Shown here in pieces: positions 11,111-24,436 of a stretch of DNA of 64,000 nt (its first letter is position 1; each line of letters begins with the position of its first letter). Under the pieces are notes generated by a model. It was not told the origin of the DNA. It did no database searches and saw only the letters and a program-made list of their open reading frames with translations. The position numbers and the translations under genes are program-made. This stretch comes from Macrostomum hystrix (Eukaryota > Platyhelminthes > Macrostomidae), in assembly GCA_950097015.1 (NCBI GenBank), contig CATNEN010000010.1, forward strand, positions 1,194,501 to 1,258,500. The letters are read 5' to 3'.

Positions 11111-11406
11111 TTCCCAGTGTCTAATTGTATATCTCCCAGTGTCTCATTGTATATCTCCCAGTGTCTCATTGTATATCTCCCAGTGTCTCATTGTGTGTCT
11201 CCCAGTGTCTCATTGTATATCTCCCAGTGTCTCATTGTATATCTCCCAGTGTCTCATTGTATATCTCCCAGTGTCTCATTGTATATCTCCCAGTGTCTCA
11301 TTGTATATCTCCCAGTGTCTCATTGTGTGTCTCCCAGTGACTCATTGTGTTATCTCCCAGTGTCTCATAGTATATCTCCCAGTGTCTCATTGTGTGTCTC
11401 CCAGTG
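11111..11406. repeat. 22-bp minisatellite, about 13 copies
   Basis: Unit CTCCCAGTGTCTCATTGTAT plus AT. Starts at 11113, 11135 and 11157 show the 22-bp period. It almost abuts the 12-bp array to its left. Its CTCCCAGTG core recurs in the arrays at 12027, 16236 and 40918. Confidence 0.95.
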
Positions 11407-12026
11407 CGTATGTGCATATTTCAAATGAAGCTTCTATGAAACCATTATCGTATTCTCCAAAAACAGAGGGTCAGGTCTATTGGCTCATTAATTATCGCTG
11501 AGCAGTTTAGCAGGGCCTGTGCTCAGGTTTGTGCTCAAGTCTCAAAGCACAATGACTCGAGTTCCAAGTGAATCGCGGCCCCGAACTGACTGCCGCACAG
11601 TTTTATTGCAATTATAATTTTTTTTCTAAACTAAAAAGGAATCGGGAGTAAAAGGATTTTATCCAAATGTCGTCTAGAGACGGGGGTTGCTGCAGAGTCC
11701 GTGTATTTGGCCAGGACATCGTCAGAGATTGCATTATTCATTGGCTCTCTGAGCCGCCGCCTTACTGAGCCTTCAGTCCAAAATCAGTCAAATTGCTAGC
11801 TGAGTGAGGGCCCGACTGACTGCGGAGTCAGTTGCCACGGCTGCCGCCGGATGCAGGAGGAAGGGATGATTTTGGCTGAAACACTAACTGGGGAGCTCTG
11901 AGGCCAGGGCGGCCGCAGATATAAAGGGAAAAATTATCTGCTACAGCATGGCCAGAAAGTGATAAACAGGTGGAGAGGCCAATTGATGTGCGGCGATCAT
12001 TGGATGCACGGTTAAAGGAACAGAGG

Positions 12027-15000
12027 AGACTCACTGGGAGACTCAATGGGAGATTCACTGGGACACTCACTGGGAGACTCACTGGGAGATTCACTGGGAC
12101 ACTCACTGGGAGACTCACTGGGAGACTCGCTGTTAGACTCACTGGGAGACTCACTGGCAGACTCAATGGGAGACTCAATGGGAGACTCACTGGGAAACTC
12201 ACTGGGAGACTCACTGGGAGACTCACTGGGATACTCACTGGCAGACTCGATGGGAGACTCACTGGGAGATTCACTGGGATACTCACTGGGATACTCACTG
12301 GGAGACTCAATGGGAGACTCACTGGGAAACTCACTGGGATACTCACTGGGAGATTCACTGGGATACTCACTGGGATACTCACTGGGAGACTCACTGGGAT
12401 ACTCACTGGGATACTCACTGGGAGATTCACTGGGATACTCACTGGGATACTCACTGGGAGACTCACTGGGATACTCACTGGGATACTCACTGGGATACTC
12501 ACTGGGATACTCACTGGGAGATTCACTGGGAGATTCACTGGGAAACTCACTGGGAGACTCACTGGGAGACTCACTGGGAGACTCACTGGGAGACTCACTT
12601 GGAGACTCACTGGCAGACTCACTGTTAGACTCACTGGGATACTCACTGGGATACTCACTGGGATACTCACTGGGAGATTCACTGGGAGATTCACTGGGAA
12701 ACTCACTGGGAGACTCACTGGGAGACTCACTGGGAGACTCACTGGGAGACTCACTTGGAGACTCACTGGCAGACTCACTGTTAGACTCACTGGGATACTC
12801 AATGGTAGACTCAATGGGAGACTCAATGGGAGACTCAATGGGAGACTCAATGGTAGACTCAATGGGAGACTCAATGGTAGACTCACTGGGAGACTCACTG
12901 GGAGACTCACTTGGAGACTCACTGGCAGACTCACTGTTAGACTCACTGGGATACTCACTGGGATACTCACTGGGATACTCACTGGGAGATTCACTGGGAG
13001 ACTCACTGGGAAACTCACTGGGAGACTCACTGGGAGACTCACTGGGAGACTCACTGGGAGACTCACTTGGAGACTCACTGGCAGACTCACTGTTAGACTC
13101 ACTGGGATACTCAATGGTAGACTCAATGGGAGACTCAATGGGAGACTCAATGGGAGACTCAATGGTAGACTCAATGGGAGACTCAATGGGAGACTCAATG
13201 GGAGACTCAATGGGAGACTCACTGGGAAACTCACTGGGAGACTCACTGGGAGACTCACTGGGATACTCACTGGCAGACTCGATGGGAGACTCACTGGGAG
13301 ATTCACTGGGATACTCACTGGGATACTCACTGGGAGACTCAATGGGAGACTCACTGGGAAACTCACTGGGATACTCACTGGGAGATTCACTGGGATACTC
13401 ACTGGGATACTCACTGGGAGACTCACTGGGATACTCACTGGGATACTCACTGGGAGATTCACTGGGATACTCACTGGGATACTCACTGGGAGACTCACTG
13501 GGATACTCACTGGGATACTCACTGGGATACTCACTGGGATACTCACTGGGAGATTCACTGGGAGATTCACTGGGAAACTCACTGGGAGACTCACTGGGAG
13601 ACTCACTGGGAGACTCACTGGGAGACTCACTTGGAGACTCACTGGCAGACTCACTGTTAGACTCACTGGGATACTCACTGGGATACTCACTGGGATACTC
13701 ACTGGGAGATTCACTGGGAGATTCACTGGGAAACTCACTGGGAGACTCACTGGGAGACTCACTGGGAGACTCACTGGGAGACTCACTTGGAGACTCACTG
13801 GCAGACTCACTGTTAGACTCACTGGGATACTCAATGGTAGACTCAATGGGAGACTCAATGGGAGACTCAATGGGAGACTCAATGGTAGACTCAATGGGAG
13901 ACTCAATGGTAGACTCACTGGGAGACTCACTGGGAGACTCACTTGGAGACTCACTGGCAGACTCACTGTTAGACTCACTGGGATACTCACTGGGATACTC
14001 ACTGGGATACTCACTGGGAGATTCACTGGGAGACTCACTGGGAAACTCACTGGGAGACTCACTGGGAGACTCACTGGGAGACTCACTGGGAGACTCACTT
14101 GGAGACTCACTGGCAGACTCACTGTTAGACTCACTGGGATACTCAATGGTAGACTCAATGGGAGACTCAATGGGAGACTCAATGGGAGACTCAATGGTAG
14201 ACTCAATGGGAGACTCAATGGGAGACTCAATGGGAGACTCAATGGGAGACTCAATGGTAGACTCAATGGGAGACTCAATGGTAGACTCAATGGGAGACTC
14301 AATGGGAGACTCAATGGGAGACTCAATGGGAGACTCAATGGTAGACTCAATGGGAGACTCAATGGGAGACTCAATGGTAGACTCAATGGGAGACTCAATG
14401 GTAGACTCAATGGGAGACTCAATGGGATACTCACTTGGAGACTCAATGGGAGACTCACTGGGAGATTCACTGGGAGATTCACTGGGAAACTCACTGGGAG
14501 ACTCACTGGGAGACTCACTGGGAGACTCACTGGGAGACTCACTTGGAGACTCACTGGCAGACTCACTGTTAGACTCACTGGGATACTCAATGGTAGACTC
14601 AATGGGAGACTCAATGGGAGACTCAATGGGAGACTCAATGGGAGACTCAATGGGAGACTCAATGGGAGACTCAATGGTAGACTCAATGGGAGACTCAATG
14701 GTAGACTCAATGGTAGACTCAATGGGAGACTCAATGGGATACTCACTTGGAGACTCATTGGCAGACTCACTGGGAGACTCACTGGGATACTCAATGGAAT
14801 ACTCACTGGCAGACTCAATGGGAGACTCACTGGGAGATTCACTGGGAGACTCACTGGGAGACTCACTGGCAGACTCACTGATAGACTCACTGGTATACTC
14901 ACTGGGAGACTCAATGGGAGACTCACTGGGAGATTCACTTTTAGACTTACTGGGATACTCACTGGGAGACTCAATGGGATCCTCACTTGGAGACTCATTG

Positions 15001-15062
15001 GCAGACTCACTGGGAGACTCAATGGGATACTCACTTGGAGACTTACTGGGAGACTCACTGTG
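12027..15062. repeat. 12-bp satellite, about 250 copies, with 1032-bp duplication
   Basis: Unit GGGAGACTCACT, with variants such as ggatac, ggcaga, gttaga, ggtaga and caatg. A block starting at 12191 is repeated from 13223, an offset of 1032 bp or 86 units, with the same order of variants. Length is conserved unit by unit, so open frames of 1000 or more codons exist in several frames on both strands. These are by-products, as no start context, exon or domain supports them. Confidence 0.98.
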
Positions 15063-16235
15063 AGAACCCCTGGCAGGCACACTGAAAGACAATCGATAAC
15101 ACTGTGAGCAGCTGGTGTCATCGGTTCTGTTTATTCAGGCCAGTCTGCAGAAAGATAGTTGAAGCCCTAGCAGGTATCCCATAACACTGAGCGCGCAGTG
15201 TCTTCAAAATCTGGCGCAGCTCTCGCGCAGGTTCAGTTTTGGAGGAGAATCGTTTAACCCTGGCATCCCCTGAGCTTCGGCCCAAATCCCTCTAGCTGCT
15301 GGGCCGGATCGATTCCTCGCCCTGCCTGGGTGCCACCGGGGATTTCCCGCTACAGTCCCGCCTCTCAACGACCCATCCGCCCGCGATGTTTTAACTGTCA
15401 GATCCGGGGGCTGGCCCAGCTGCTACTGCCGCGCACTTTTAGCGGCAAATGAACTTCCACAACTTGTCTTGCTGGGAGAGCTGCGCTGCAATCCTTAGAT
15501 TGGGATTTATTTTGGGGAAAAATTAGTCTTTACTAGACATCTGTGAGGAGCTGCACCTGTCCCATTGTGTTTATGACGACTCCTTAGGTTGCAATGGGTG
15601 TGCAGATTGCACGCGTGAAGGATTGATTGATAACCCATAATGAGAGCGAAGTGGCGACAGTGTCAGCCTGACAGACTCAGTGACTGGCTCTCACGGATTC
15701 CAGGAAATCCTCTTGGCAAAAAAGAAAATCCCGACAAATGACTGGGAGATTCGCGCAATTCAGCATCCTCAAATTAGACGATAGCCGGGGCTGCCAGGTG
15801 CGGAGACGCGGGTACAATTAGCGAGCAAACAAACAGCGGGCCACAGTCTCCCGTACCAGACGCTGGGAAAGCACGGGAAGGATGGCCCAGCCAGCATCCC
15901 TGTCTGATAGATCCCCTGCAGGCCCGATCGCCATATGCCACTCCGTATGAAACTGGCAGTGGGGCAGCGCGGGAGTGACGGACGGGTCGGCCGCAGACAC
16001 TGCCCCTTCAAGAAGCAGAGGCAGCGGCAAGCAGAAATCGTTATGTCAAAAGCTCTTTGAGAAGCCAGCTGTGGGTTTCAATGAGTGAGGCAGACCCTTG
16101 CTCATTCTCAGTTGAGCTGACTGCCCAGCAACACCTCCTGCGCTGACAATGGGAACTCACTCCCTCCCAGAATAAAGAAAACATTTTATGGCACTTCTAG
16201 GAAAAAACTGCGCGGCTTTAACTGCCAGAACTGAC
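15063..16235. other. Unique spacer between two inverted 12-bp arrays
   Basis: No gene recognised. A 70-codon open frame on the minus strand (15818-16030) has no identifiable domain. The segment would be the loop of a hairpin formed by the flanking arrays. Confidence 0.5.
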
Positions 16236-16682
16236 GGCTTAAAGTGAATCTCCCAGTGAGTTTCCCAGCGAGTCTCCCATTGAGTCTCCCAGTGAGCCTC
16301 CCAGTGAGTATCCCAGTGAGTCTCCCAGCGAGTCTCCCAGTGAGTGTCCCAGTGAATCTCCCACTGAGTCTCCCAGTGAGTGTCCCAGTGAATCTCCCAG
16401 TGAGTCTCCCAGTGAGTCTCCCAGTGAGTGTCCCAGTGAATCTCCCAGTGAATCTCCCAGTGAGTGTCCCAGTGAATCTCCCAGAGAGTCTCCCAGTGAG
16501 TCTCCCAGTGAGTGTCCCAGTGAGTCTCCCAGTGAGTGTCCCAGTGAATCTCCCAGTGAGTCTCCCAGTGAGTCTCCCAGTGAGTATCCTATTGAGTCTC
16601 CCAGTGAGTTTCCCAGTGAGTCTCCCAGTGAGTGTCCCAGTGAGTCTCCCAGTGAGTCTCCCAGTGAGTCTCCCAGTGAGTG
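16236..16682. repeat. 12-bp minisatellite, inverted copy of the 12027-15062 family
   Basis: Unit CTCCCAGTGAGT, the exact reverse complement of ACTCACTGGGAG. About 37 copies with tgtccc, aatc and ttc variants. Confidence 0.97.
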
Positions 16683-17112
16683 ACCATCTGACTCAACTCA
16701 CCTGTTAAGGCTGCGGTCACAGATCCGATAAGAATGGCAGCGGCAAGCACAGCAGCGGGGCAGGAGTTCGGTCTCATGTCACTTCTCTCGTTTTGACATT
16801 TCTCGAATTTCAAAAGCAAACTTTAAAATTATAAGCTGGCTTCTGTATAAATTCTTTTTCACTTATCAAAACTATTTCTCTGTAGTGAAGTTGGTTAATA
16901 TGCGCGGGGCTTCCGTTCCTTATAGGGGGACATATCCTTTTTGGGGGGCCAGCTCGTGAGTGGCTCATTGATTCTCTAATTAACTGACCAATCCGATTGC
17001 GCCAGCGCTAGGCTAGTTCTCATTGGTTGGCTAACCGAAGCAGCAATTTTCTGTTAGATTTGCGTTAAACGCTCAGATTTTTTAGATCAGTTTTTTGTTG
17101 AATGGTTGCCTA

Positions 17113-17622
17113 CGCAACCCATTCTATTCCTTTATGAATTGGATAGATTAGCAGCCCATTCGATTCCCTTATCAATTGGATAGATTAGCAATCCATTCTA
17201 TTCCTTTATCAATTGGATAGATTAGCAGCCCATTCGATTCCCTTATCAATTGGATAGATTAGCAATCCATTCTATTCCTTTATCAATTGGATAGATTAGC
17301 AGCCCATTCGATTCCCTTATCAATTGGATAGATTAGCAATCCATTCTATTCCTTTATCAATTGGATAGATTAGCAATCCATTCTATTCCTTCATCATTGG
17401 ATAGATTAGCAATCCATTCTATTCCTTTATGAATTGGATAGATTAGCAATCCATTCTATTCCTTTATCAATTGGATAGATTAGCAGCCCATTCGATTCCC
17501 TTATCAATTGGATAGATTAGCAATCCATTCTATTCCTTCATCATTGGATAGATTAGCAATCCATTCTATTTCTTTATCAGTTGGATAGATTAGCAACCCA
17601 TTCCATTTCTTTATCAATTAGA
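17113..17622. repeat. 37-bp minisatellite, about 14 copies
   Basis: AT-rich unit around CAATTGGATAGATTAGCAAT with two main alternating variants (TTCTATTCCTTT and TTCGATTCCCTT). Measured period is 37 bp. Confidence 0.95.
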
Positions 17623-17625
17623 TTT

Positions 17626-17997
17626 AAACCCCGATTTAATCCCATAGAACTGATTTGTTGCTATTTTTAGATAAAAATTGTGGAAACCCTAATTTGATCA
17701 CGTGCGATAAAGTTGTTGCTATTTTTAGATAGAAACATTAGGTAACCCCGATTTAATCACATAGGACTGATTTGTTGCTATTTTTAGATCAAAATTTATT
17801 GGAAACCCTGATTTAATCACATGCGATAAATTTGTTGCTATTTTTAGATAGAAACTTTGGGAAACCCTGATTTAATCACATAGGACTGATTTGTTGCTAT
17901 TTTTAGATCAAAATTTATTGGAAACCCTGATTTAAACACATGCGATAAATTTGTTGCTTTTTTAGATAGAAACTTTGGGAAACCCCGATTTAATCAC
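17626..17997. repeat. About 60-bp minisatellite, 6 copies, each with a MEF2-like site
   Basis: Units of roughly 60 bp sharing GATTTAATCACAT and TTGCTATTTTTAGAT. Five of six contain CTATTTTTAG, which fits the MEF2 consensus YTAWWWWTAR. It directly follows the 37-bp array. Confidence 0.9.
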
Positions 17998-18000
17998 CTG

Positions 18001-18970
18001 CGGCTGAGTTTTTGCCCCCGTATGCTATACAAATTTGCCCTTGAGACTATTCTATTATCTGTAAAACTAGAACACAAGCCTATTCAATTATCGGACCAAC
18101 AAGCCACACAAAATATTCTTAAACAGGAAGCAAATGATGAGTGTTCCGCAAGCCAGCCACCCGTTTAAACCCCGTCACTGTCACCATCCTGTCACCAAAG
18201 CCCAGTTCAGAAGTTGATTCATCATTATTTATTGCGTCAACTGACTGCAGCCACTTAAAGAGGGGAAGATGCTGACGTCACTGTTGTTTGCAAATCGCCG
18301 AAGTGGCAAATCGAAAACTTAACCTGCTTGTAGTTTCAGGCTTTCAGCAACAACAGACTGTACTGTGTGTTTTTGCTTGCCTCTCTTCTTCACTCCGAAT
18401 AAAAAAGTTGTACTTTTGAAGTCTCCTAAGTGCCAAAGCTTGTCCAGCCGAACTCCAGGTCATTGTTAGAGGTTAAGTGGACGGAATTCCACCCGATTCC
18501 AGTCCAGAAACACACCGCTTTGAATATAGTTTTTTTATTGTACAGCTAATCAACTACTCACTCTACTACTATCGTAAGTAGTAATGCGAGGTTGTTGAAG
18601 CAAGTTTATATAAATGCATTGTTAAAACATCGAATGCACTTTTCTTCTAAGCTGATGTCCTCTTTCAAGAACTTTATGGAACGAAAGCCAATTGGTGCCA
18701 GGGACAGTCAGTCATGGTTAAGAAAGATATTTACATCGCATTGCAGTGACAGCTGCTGACTGATGCCCAGATGGCCTGGCTGGTCAGCGGTTCAAGGGCT
18801 CTTGAAGGCCGCTCTATCAACGCCGGGGGGACATCCTGATGGCTGGCGATCGGCTCAGCTGCAGCGAAATTCTGCTGCCTATTCATTTTGACTTCTGGCT
18901 CATGTACTTTTGTTTCACATCAACTACAAGCCGGATGAGATCCTCTCATCCTCTCATTTTCCAGTTGAAT
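18001..18970. other. Unique intronic stretch
   Basis: No coding exon, RNA gene or mobile element recognised on either strand. Confidence 0.5.
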
Positions 18971-18972
18971 GT

Positions 18973-20540
18973 ACACTCATACCACCTCCCATGATCCTTC
19001 AGTGCCTCACTCATACCACCTCCCATGATCCTTCAGTGCCTCACTCATACCACCTCCCATGATCCTTCAGTGCCTCACTCATACCACCTCCCATGATCCT
19101 TCAGTGCCTCACTCATACCACCTCCCATGATCCTTCAGTGCCTCACTCATACCACCTCCCATGATCCTTCAGTGCCTCACTCATACCACCTCCCATGATC
19201 CTTCAGTGCCTCACTCATACCACCTCCCATGATCCTTCAGTGCCTCACTCATACCACCTCCCATGATCCTTCAGTGCCTCACTCATACCACCTCCCATGA
19301 TCCTTCAGTGCCTCACTCATACACCCTCCCATGACCTATCAGTGCCTCACTCATACCACCTCCCATGATCCTTCAGTGCCTCACTCATACCACCTCCCAT
19401 GATCCTTCAGTGCCTCACTCATACCACCTCCCATGATCCATCAGGGCCTCACTCATACCACCTCCCATGATCCTTCAGTGCCTCACTCATACCACCTCCC
19501 ATGATCCTTCAGTGCCTCACTCATACCACCTCCCATGATCCTTCAGTGCCTCACTCATACAACCTCCCATGATCCTTCAGTGCCTCACTCATACCACCTC
19601 CCATGATCCTTCAGTGCCTCACTCATACCACCTCCCATGATCCTTCAGTGCCTCACTCATACACCCTCCCATGACCTATCAGTGCCTCACTCATACCACC
19701 TCCCATGATCCTTCAGTGCCTCACTCATACACCCTCCCATGACCCTTCAGTGCCTCACTCATACACGCTAGCATGAGCCTTCAGTGTCTCACTCATAAAC
19801 ACGACTATGACCCTTCAGTGCCTCACTCATACACCCTCCCATGATCCATCAGTGACTCACTCATACAACCTCCCATGATCCATCAGTGCCTCACTCATAC
19901 ACCCTCCCATGATCCTTCAGTGTCTCACTCATACCACCTCCCATGATCCTTCAGTGCCTCACTCATACACCCTCCCATGACCTATCAGTGCCTCACTCAT
20001 ACCACCTCCCATGATCCTTCAGTGCCTCACTCATACCACCTCCCATGATCCTTCAGTGCCTCACTCATACCACCTCCCATGATCCTTCAGTGCCTCACTC
20101 ATACCACCTCCCATGATCCATCAGTGCCTCACTCATACACCCTCCCATGACCCTTCAGTGCCTCACTCATACACGCTAGCATGAGCCTTCAGTGTCTCAC
20201 TCATAAACACGACTATGACCCTTCAGTGCCTCACTCATACACCCTCCCATGATCCATCAGTGACTCACTCATACAACCTGCCATGATCCTTCAGTGCCTC
20301 ACTCATACACCCTCCCATGATCCTTCAGTGTCTCACTCATACACCCTCCCATGAGCCTTCAGTGTCTCACTCATACACACGACAATGACCCTTCAGTCTC
20401 ACTCATACACCTTCCCATGAGCCTTCAGTGTCTCACTCATACACACGACAATGACCCTTCAGTCTCACTCATACACCCTCCCATGATCCTTCAGTCTCAC
20501 TCATACACCCTCCCATGACCCTTCAGTGTCTCACTCATTA
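18973..20540. repeat. 34-bp minisatellite, about 46 copies
   Basis: Unit CACTCATACCACCTCCCATG plus ATCCTTCAGTGCCT. The left part is very uniform. The right part carries acaccc, gacc and gagcc variants, and its units match the reverse complement of the array at 22423-23600. Confidence 0.97.
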
Positions 20541-21384
20541 GCACTACGTTAGTTGACTGATAAAATATTATCCCATAATTCGCAGCCTTAGTGTTGTTTT
20601 GACGGCTGTTAAGCAGGCCTGAGCAGAAGTGCATCCCTGATTGCTCGGCACGGCTGTCTGCTCTGTCGGCAGCTGCATCGCCGCTCGGATGATTTAGCAG
20701 CCCTGTCAGAATTTGGGCTGCCTTGGCAACAGTTTTCCACGAAACTGTTCGGCGGGAGAGTTTGCCAACAAGCGGATGCGGAGCAAGGCGTGTCCCAGAC
20801 TCCAAGTGTCAGTTTCTCCAGTCCCAAAATCTGCCGCATCGCTTTCTCTGTCTTTCTCTCTGTCTCGCTGTGTCACGGTTGCCAGGGCTTGCGGGGGATT
20901 TGGCACGAAATGAGCAGCTCAACAGAGGCCGGGAAGCTCGAGGGGAGAATCGGGACATTGGGCATGGCTTGGAAATGGGAAGAAATAGGGATGCGACTGA
21001 GGGGAAGCGATGCGCGGTGGAAAATAATAAGGAAATCTTTGCCTGGCAGCTGCGGGAGGGGTTAGCCGGCGACTTGCTGAGGCTTCAGGTCTGAGCAGTT
21101 TGAGCACACATCGGAAATGGAAGCAGCGGGGACTACGGCGGTGGCTTGGGGGTGGAGTTGGCATCTAATTTTATTGCCGTCTCAAGCGCTGTGAGGCGCC
21201 AGGCGTTCCACCGTTCCACCGGGCGAGGAAGCCTTTAAAAGACGGGTCGAGAGCACAATGATGCTCAAATTGCTGCTGATTTGACTGGGAAATCTCATTT
21301 TTCAGCTGCCTGAAAGACCGAATTCTGCTCCGGAGTCAACAGCGACTGGAGCTTCCTTAACTCCAATGACCGCAGCAGGCAATG
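20541..21384. other. Unique spacer inside the inverted minisatellite pair
   Basis: GC-richer sequence with no recognised exon. Several short overlapping open frames exist, none with a domain. Confidence 0.5.
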
Positions 21385-21850
21385 ATGTCACTGATGGGTC
21401 ATGGGTGACTAGCTCTGTGGGTCACTGATGGGTCATGGGTGACTAGCTCTGTGGGTCACTGATGGGTCATGGGTGACTAGCTCTGTGGGTCACTGATGGG
21501 TCATGGGTGACTAGCTCTGTGGGTCACTGATGGGTCATGGGTGACTAGCTGTGTGGGTCACTGATGGGTCATGGGTGACTAGCTCTGTGGGTCACTGATG
21601 GGTCATGGGTGACTAGCTCTGTGGGTCACTGATGGGTCATGGGTGACTAGCTCTGTGGGTCACTGATGGGTCATGGGTGACTAGCTGTGTGGGTCACTTA
21701 TGGGTCAAAAGTGACTGGCTGTGTGGGTCACTGATGGGTCATGGGAGTCTGGCAGTGTGGGTCACCGATGGGTCATGAGTGACTAGCTGTGTGGGTCACT
21801 GATGGGTCAAAAGTGGCTAGCTGTGTGGGTCAGTGATGGGTCATTATTTA
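21385..21850. repeat. 34-bp minisatellite, about 13 copies
   Basis: Unit GTCACTGATGGGTCATGGGT plus GACTAGCTCTGTGG. The unit begins GTCAC and has GTGAC 18 nt later, so each can form a small stem. It lies in the loop region between two inverted arrays. Confidence 0.96.
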
Positions 21851-22422
21851 CATGCCCTGTGGGTCACTGGTGCGGCAATTATATAAATTTCTATTTTTCG
21901 AATACACTTGGCGTAAAAATACATCAAAATTATCTATGCTTTGTCATTTCCTATTGGTTTTATTACTCGGAAATAAAAATAATGAGTACGCTTGTTCAGA
22001 CTACTCAAATTCTTGGAGCAGCTTTCTTGGGGGAGGAAATCCTAGGATCCTATTCACTGTCACAGCCTCAGCTCCTAGCTGAAGGATATTTTCTTTCTAA
22101 TTATTTCAACCAAAAAGGAATTCATTATCCCTCGCACAGCCAGGCATGGGGATAAACTGGAATCGGAATTGGATAATAAAAGAACTTGGTGCTTGTGCCA
22201 CTACAGATGGGATTAGACTAGCTGTCCTGGCTGCAAATCCCAGTCCTGGATTGGAAATCTTATTAAAGGTAAGCTGATTAACCTACAGTGGGACGGATTT
22301 CTTTGTGTCTGTTTTCAAAAGCAACTCGACTTTGTCTTGTGAAAAACTTCACCTCGACAAATTTACAAAGACCATTCTATTGCATAATGGAAAAATTGTT
22401 TTTCATGAATGGTCATTCTCGA
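21851..22422. other. AT-rich unique stretch
   Basis: Open frames on the plus strand up to 117 codons (21802-22155) overlap the array edge and show no domain. Nothing further recognised. Confidence 0.45.
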
Positions 22423-23600
22423 GTGAAGGATCATGGGAGCGTGTATGAGTGAGACACTGAGGGTCATGGGAAGGTGTATGAGTGAGGCACTGAAGGCTCA
22501 TGGGAAGGTGTATGAGTGAGACACTGAGGGTCAGGGGAAGGTGTATGAGTGAGACACTGAGGGTCATGGGAAGGTGTATGAGTGAGGCACTGAAGGCTCA
22601 TGGGAAGGTGTATGAGTGAGGCACTGAAGGCTCATGGGAAGGTGTATGAGTGAGGCACTGAAGGATCATGGGAAGGTGTATGAGTGAGGCACTGAAGGAT
22701 CATGGGAAGGTGTATGAGTGAGGCACTGAAGGGTTATGGGAAGGTGTATGAGTGAGGCACTGAAGGGTTATGGGAAGGTGTATGAGTGAGACACTGAGGG
22801 TCATGGGAAGGTGTATGAGTGAGGCACTGAAGGGTTATGGGAGGGTGTATGAGTGAGACACTGAGGGTCATGGGAGGGTGTATGAGTGAGACACTGAGGG
22901 TCCTGGGAAGGTGTATGAGTGAGGCACTGAAGGCTCATGGGAAGGTGTATGAGTGAGACACTGAAGGATCATGGGAAGGTGTATGAGTGAGGCACTGAAG
23001 GATCATGGGAAGGTGTATGAGTGAGGCACTGAAGGCTCATGGGAAGGTGTATGAGTGAGACACTGAGGGTCATGGGAAGGTGTATGAGTGAGACACTGAG
23101 GGTCATGGGAAGGTGTATGATTGAGACACTGAGGGTCATGGGAAGGTGTATGAGTGAGACACTGAGGGTCATGGGAGGGTGTATGAGTGAGACACTGAAG
23201 GATCATGGGAAGGTGTATGAGTGAGACACTGAAGGATCATGGGAAGGTGTATGAGTGAGACACTGAAGGCTCATGGAAAGGTGTATGAGTGAGACACTGA
23301 AGGGTCATGTGAGGGTGTATGAGTGAGACACTGAAGGCTCATGGGAAGGTGTATGAGTGAGACACTGAGGGTCATGGGAAGGTGCATGAGTGAGGCACTG
23401 AAGGGTCATAGGAAGGTGTATGAGTGAGACACTGAGGGTCATGTGAGGGTGTATGAGTGAGACACTGAGGGTCATGGGAAGGTGTATGAGTGAGACACTG
23501 AGGGTCATGTGAGGGTGTATGAGTGAGACACTGAGGGTCATGGGAGGGTGTATGAGTGAGACACTGAGGGTCATGTGAGGGTGTATGAGTGAGACACTGA
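22423..23600. repeat. 33/34-bp minisatellite, about 35 copies, inverted partner of 18973-20540
   Basis: Unit GAGTGAGACACTGAGGGTCA plus TGGGAAGGTGTAT. It is the reverse complement of the unit in the 18973-20540 array, and several unit variants are shared exactly. Confidence 0.97.
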
Positions 23601-24436
23601 AGCAGCATTAGCAAGTTAAATTCCTTAAAAGCCAATTTCTAGGAACTGATTGATATTGCCATGGGACTCAATGTTTGCACCTTGAATTCACCTCACTAAT
23701 TATCATTGCAGAACCTGTATTGCCATGACAAGCTTAGCTAGCCAGGTCAGAGCATTATTATCCCAGCTGCAAGCGGTTGGCAGCAACTTCCGCAAGCTGT
23801 TTTGAAGTGTGTTTTGAGTTTCTTTTGTAATGAGCTTCGCATTCACAGCTGGCAGTGTGACCTCAGTGTCAGCCATCGCTCGTAACACGGCCTCTAGCAG
23901 GCTGAGATTTATCAAAAAACGAGCTTAATTACAATTTCACTGGTAATTAGCCGGATTCTGGGTCAGCTCAGGCACGAAACCTTCTTGGGTACACTGATCC
24001 CATTGAGGGACAGTTTTCGGAAGGGGAGTCAGATAAGATAGGGAACTAAATCTTTATCGCCCTGCAAATAAGCCGCGCAGCCCGGCCTATCAAAAATACC
24101 GGACAGTTAGGGGATGAAATCGAAGGCTCTGGTTGCTATGGGCCAAGTCCTGATGAGTCGAATGGCCCCAAGCGATAGCTTGTGTACAACCTGCCCATCA
24201 ATTATTGACTGCTTAGACAGCGGGTGGGGAGACCAGGTCGCGGCAAAGCTTTGAACAGTGCTTTGAGCCTCAAAGGCAGGTTTTAGGTCAGGGCAGATAA
24301 CAGACGGTTACCGACCATTGTTGCAATGTCTCTGATGAGCATTTTGGCCTTTTAATTGCTTCATTTTCTTCGTCCTTTTGATGTCAAAATTAAAAATGCT
24401 TAAAATATTTTTAGAAACAGGCAAAGGTGATTTCAG
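23601..24436. other. Unique intronic stretch
   Basis: No recognisable exon, RNA gene or transposon. Confidence 0.5.

Noticed and set aside
10272-11428. Histidine/proline- or glutamate-rich open frames of 250 to 370 codons
   Set aside because: Product of the 12-bp array; unsupported beyond it.
11828-15121. Open frames of 1000 to 1097 codons on both strands
   Set aside because: They are by-products of a 12-bp repeat that is a multiple of three; several frames are open at once, units are low complexity (PVSL, GDSL, SPSE) and no exon or domain signal exists.
15818-16030. 70-codon minus-strand open frame between the inverted arrays
   Set aside because: No domain, no clear splice sites, no neighbouring exon.
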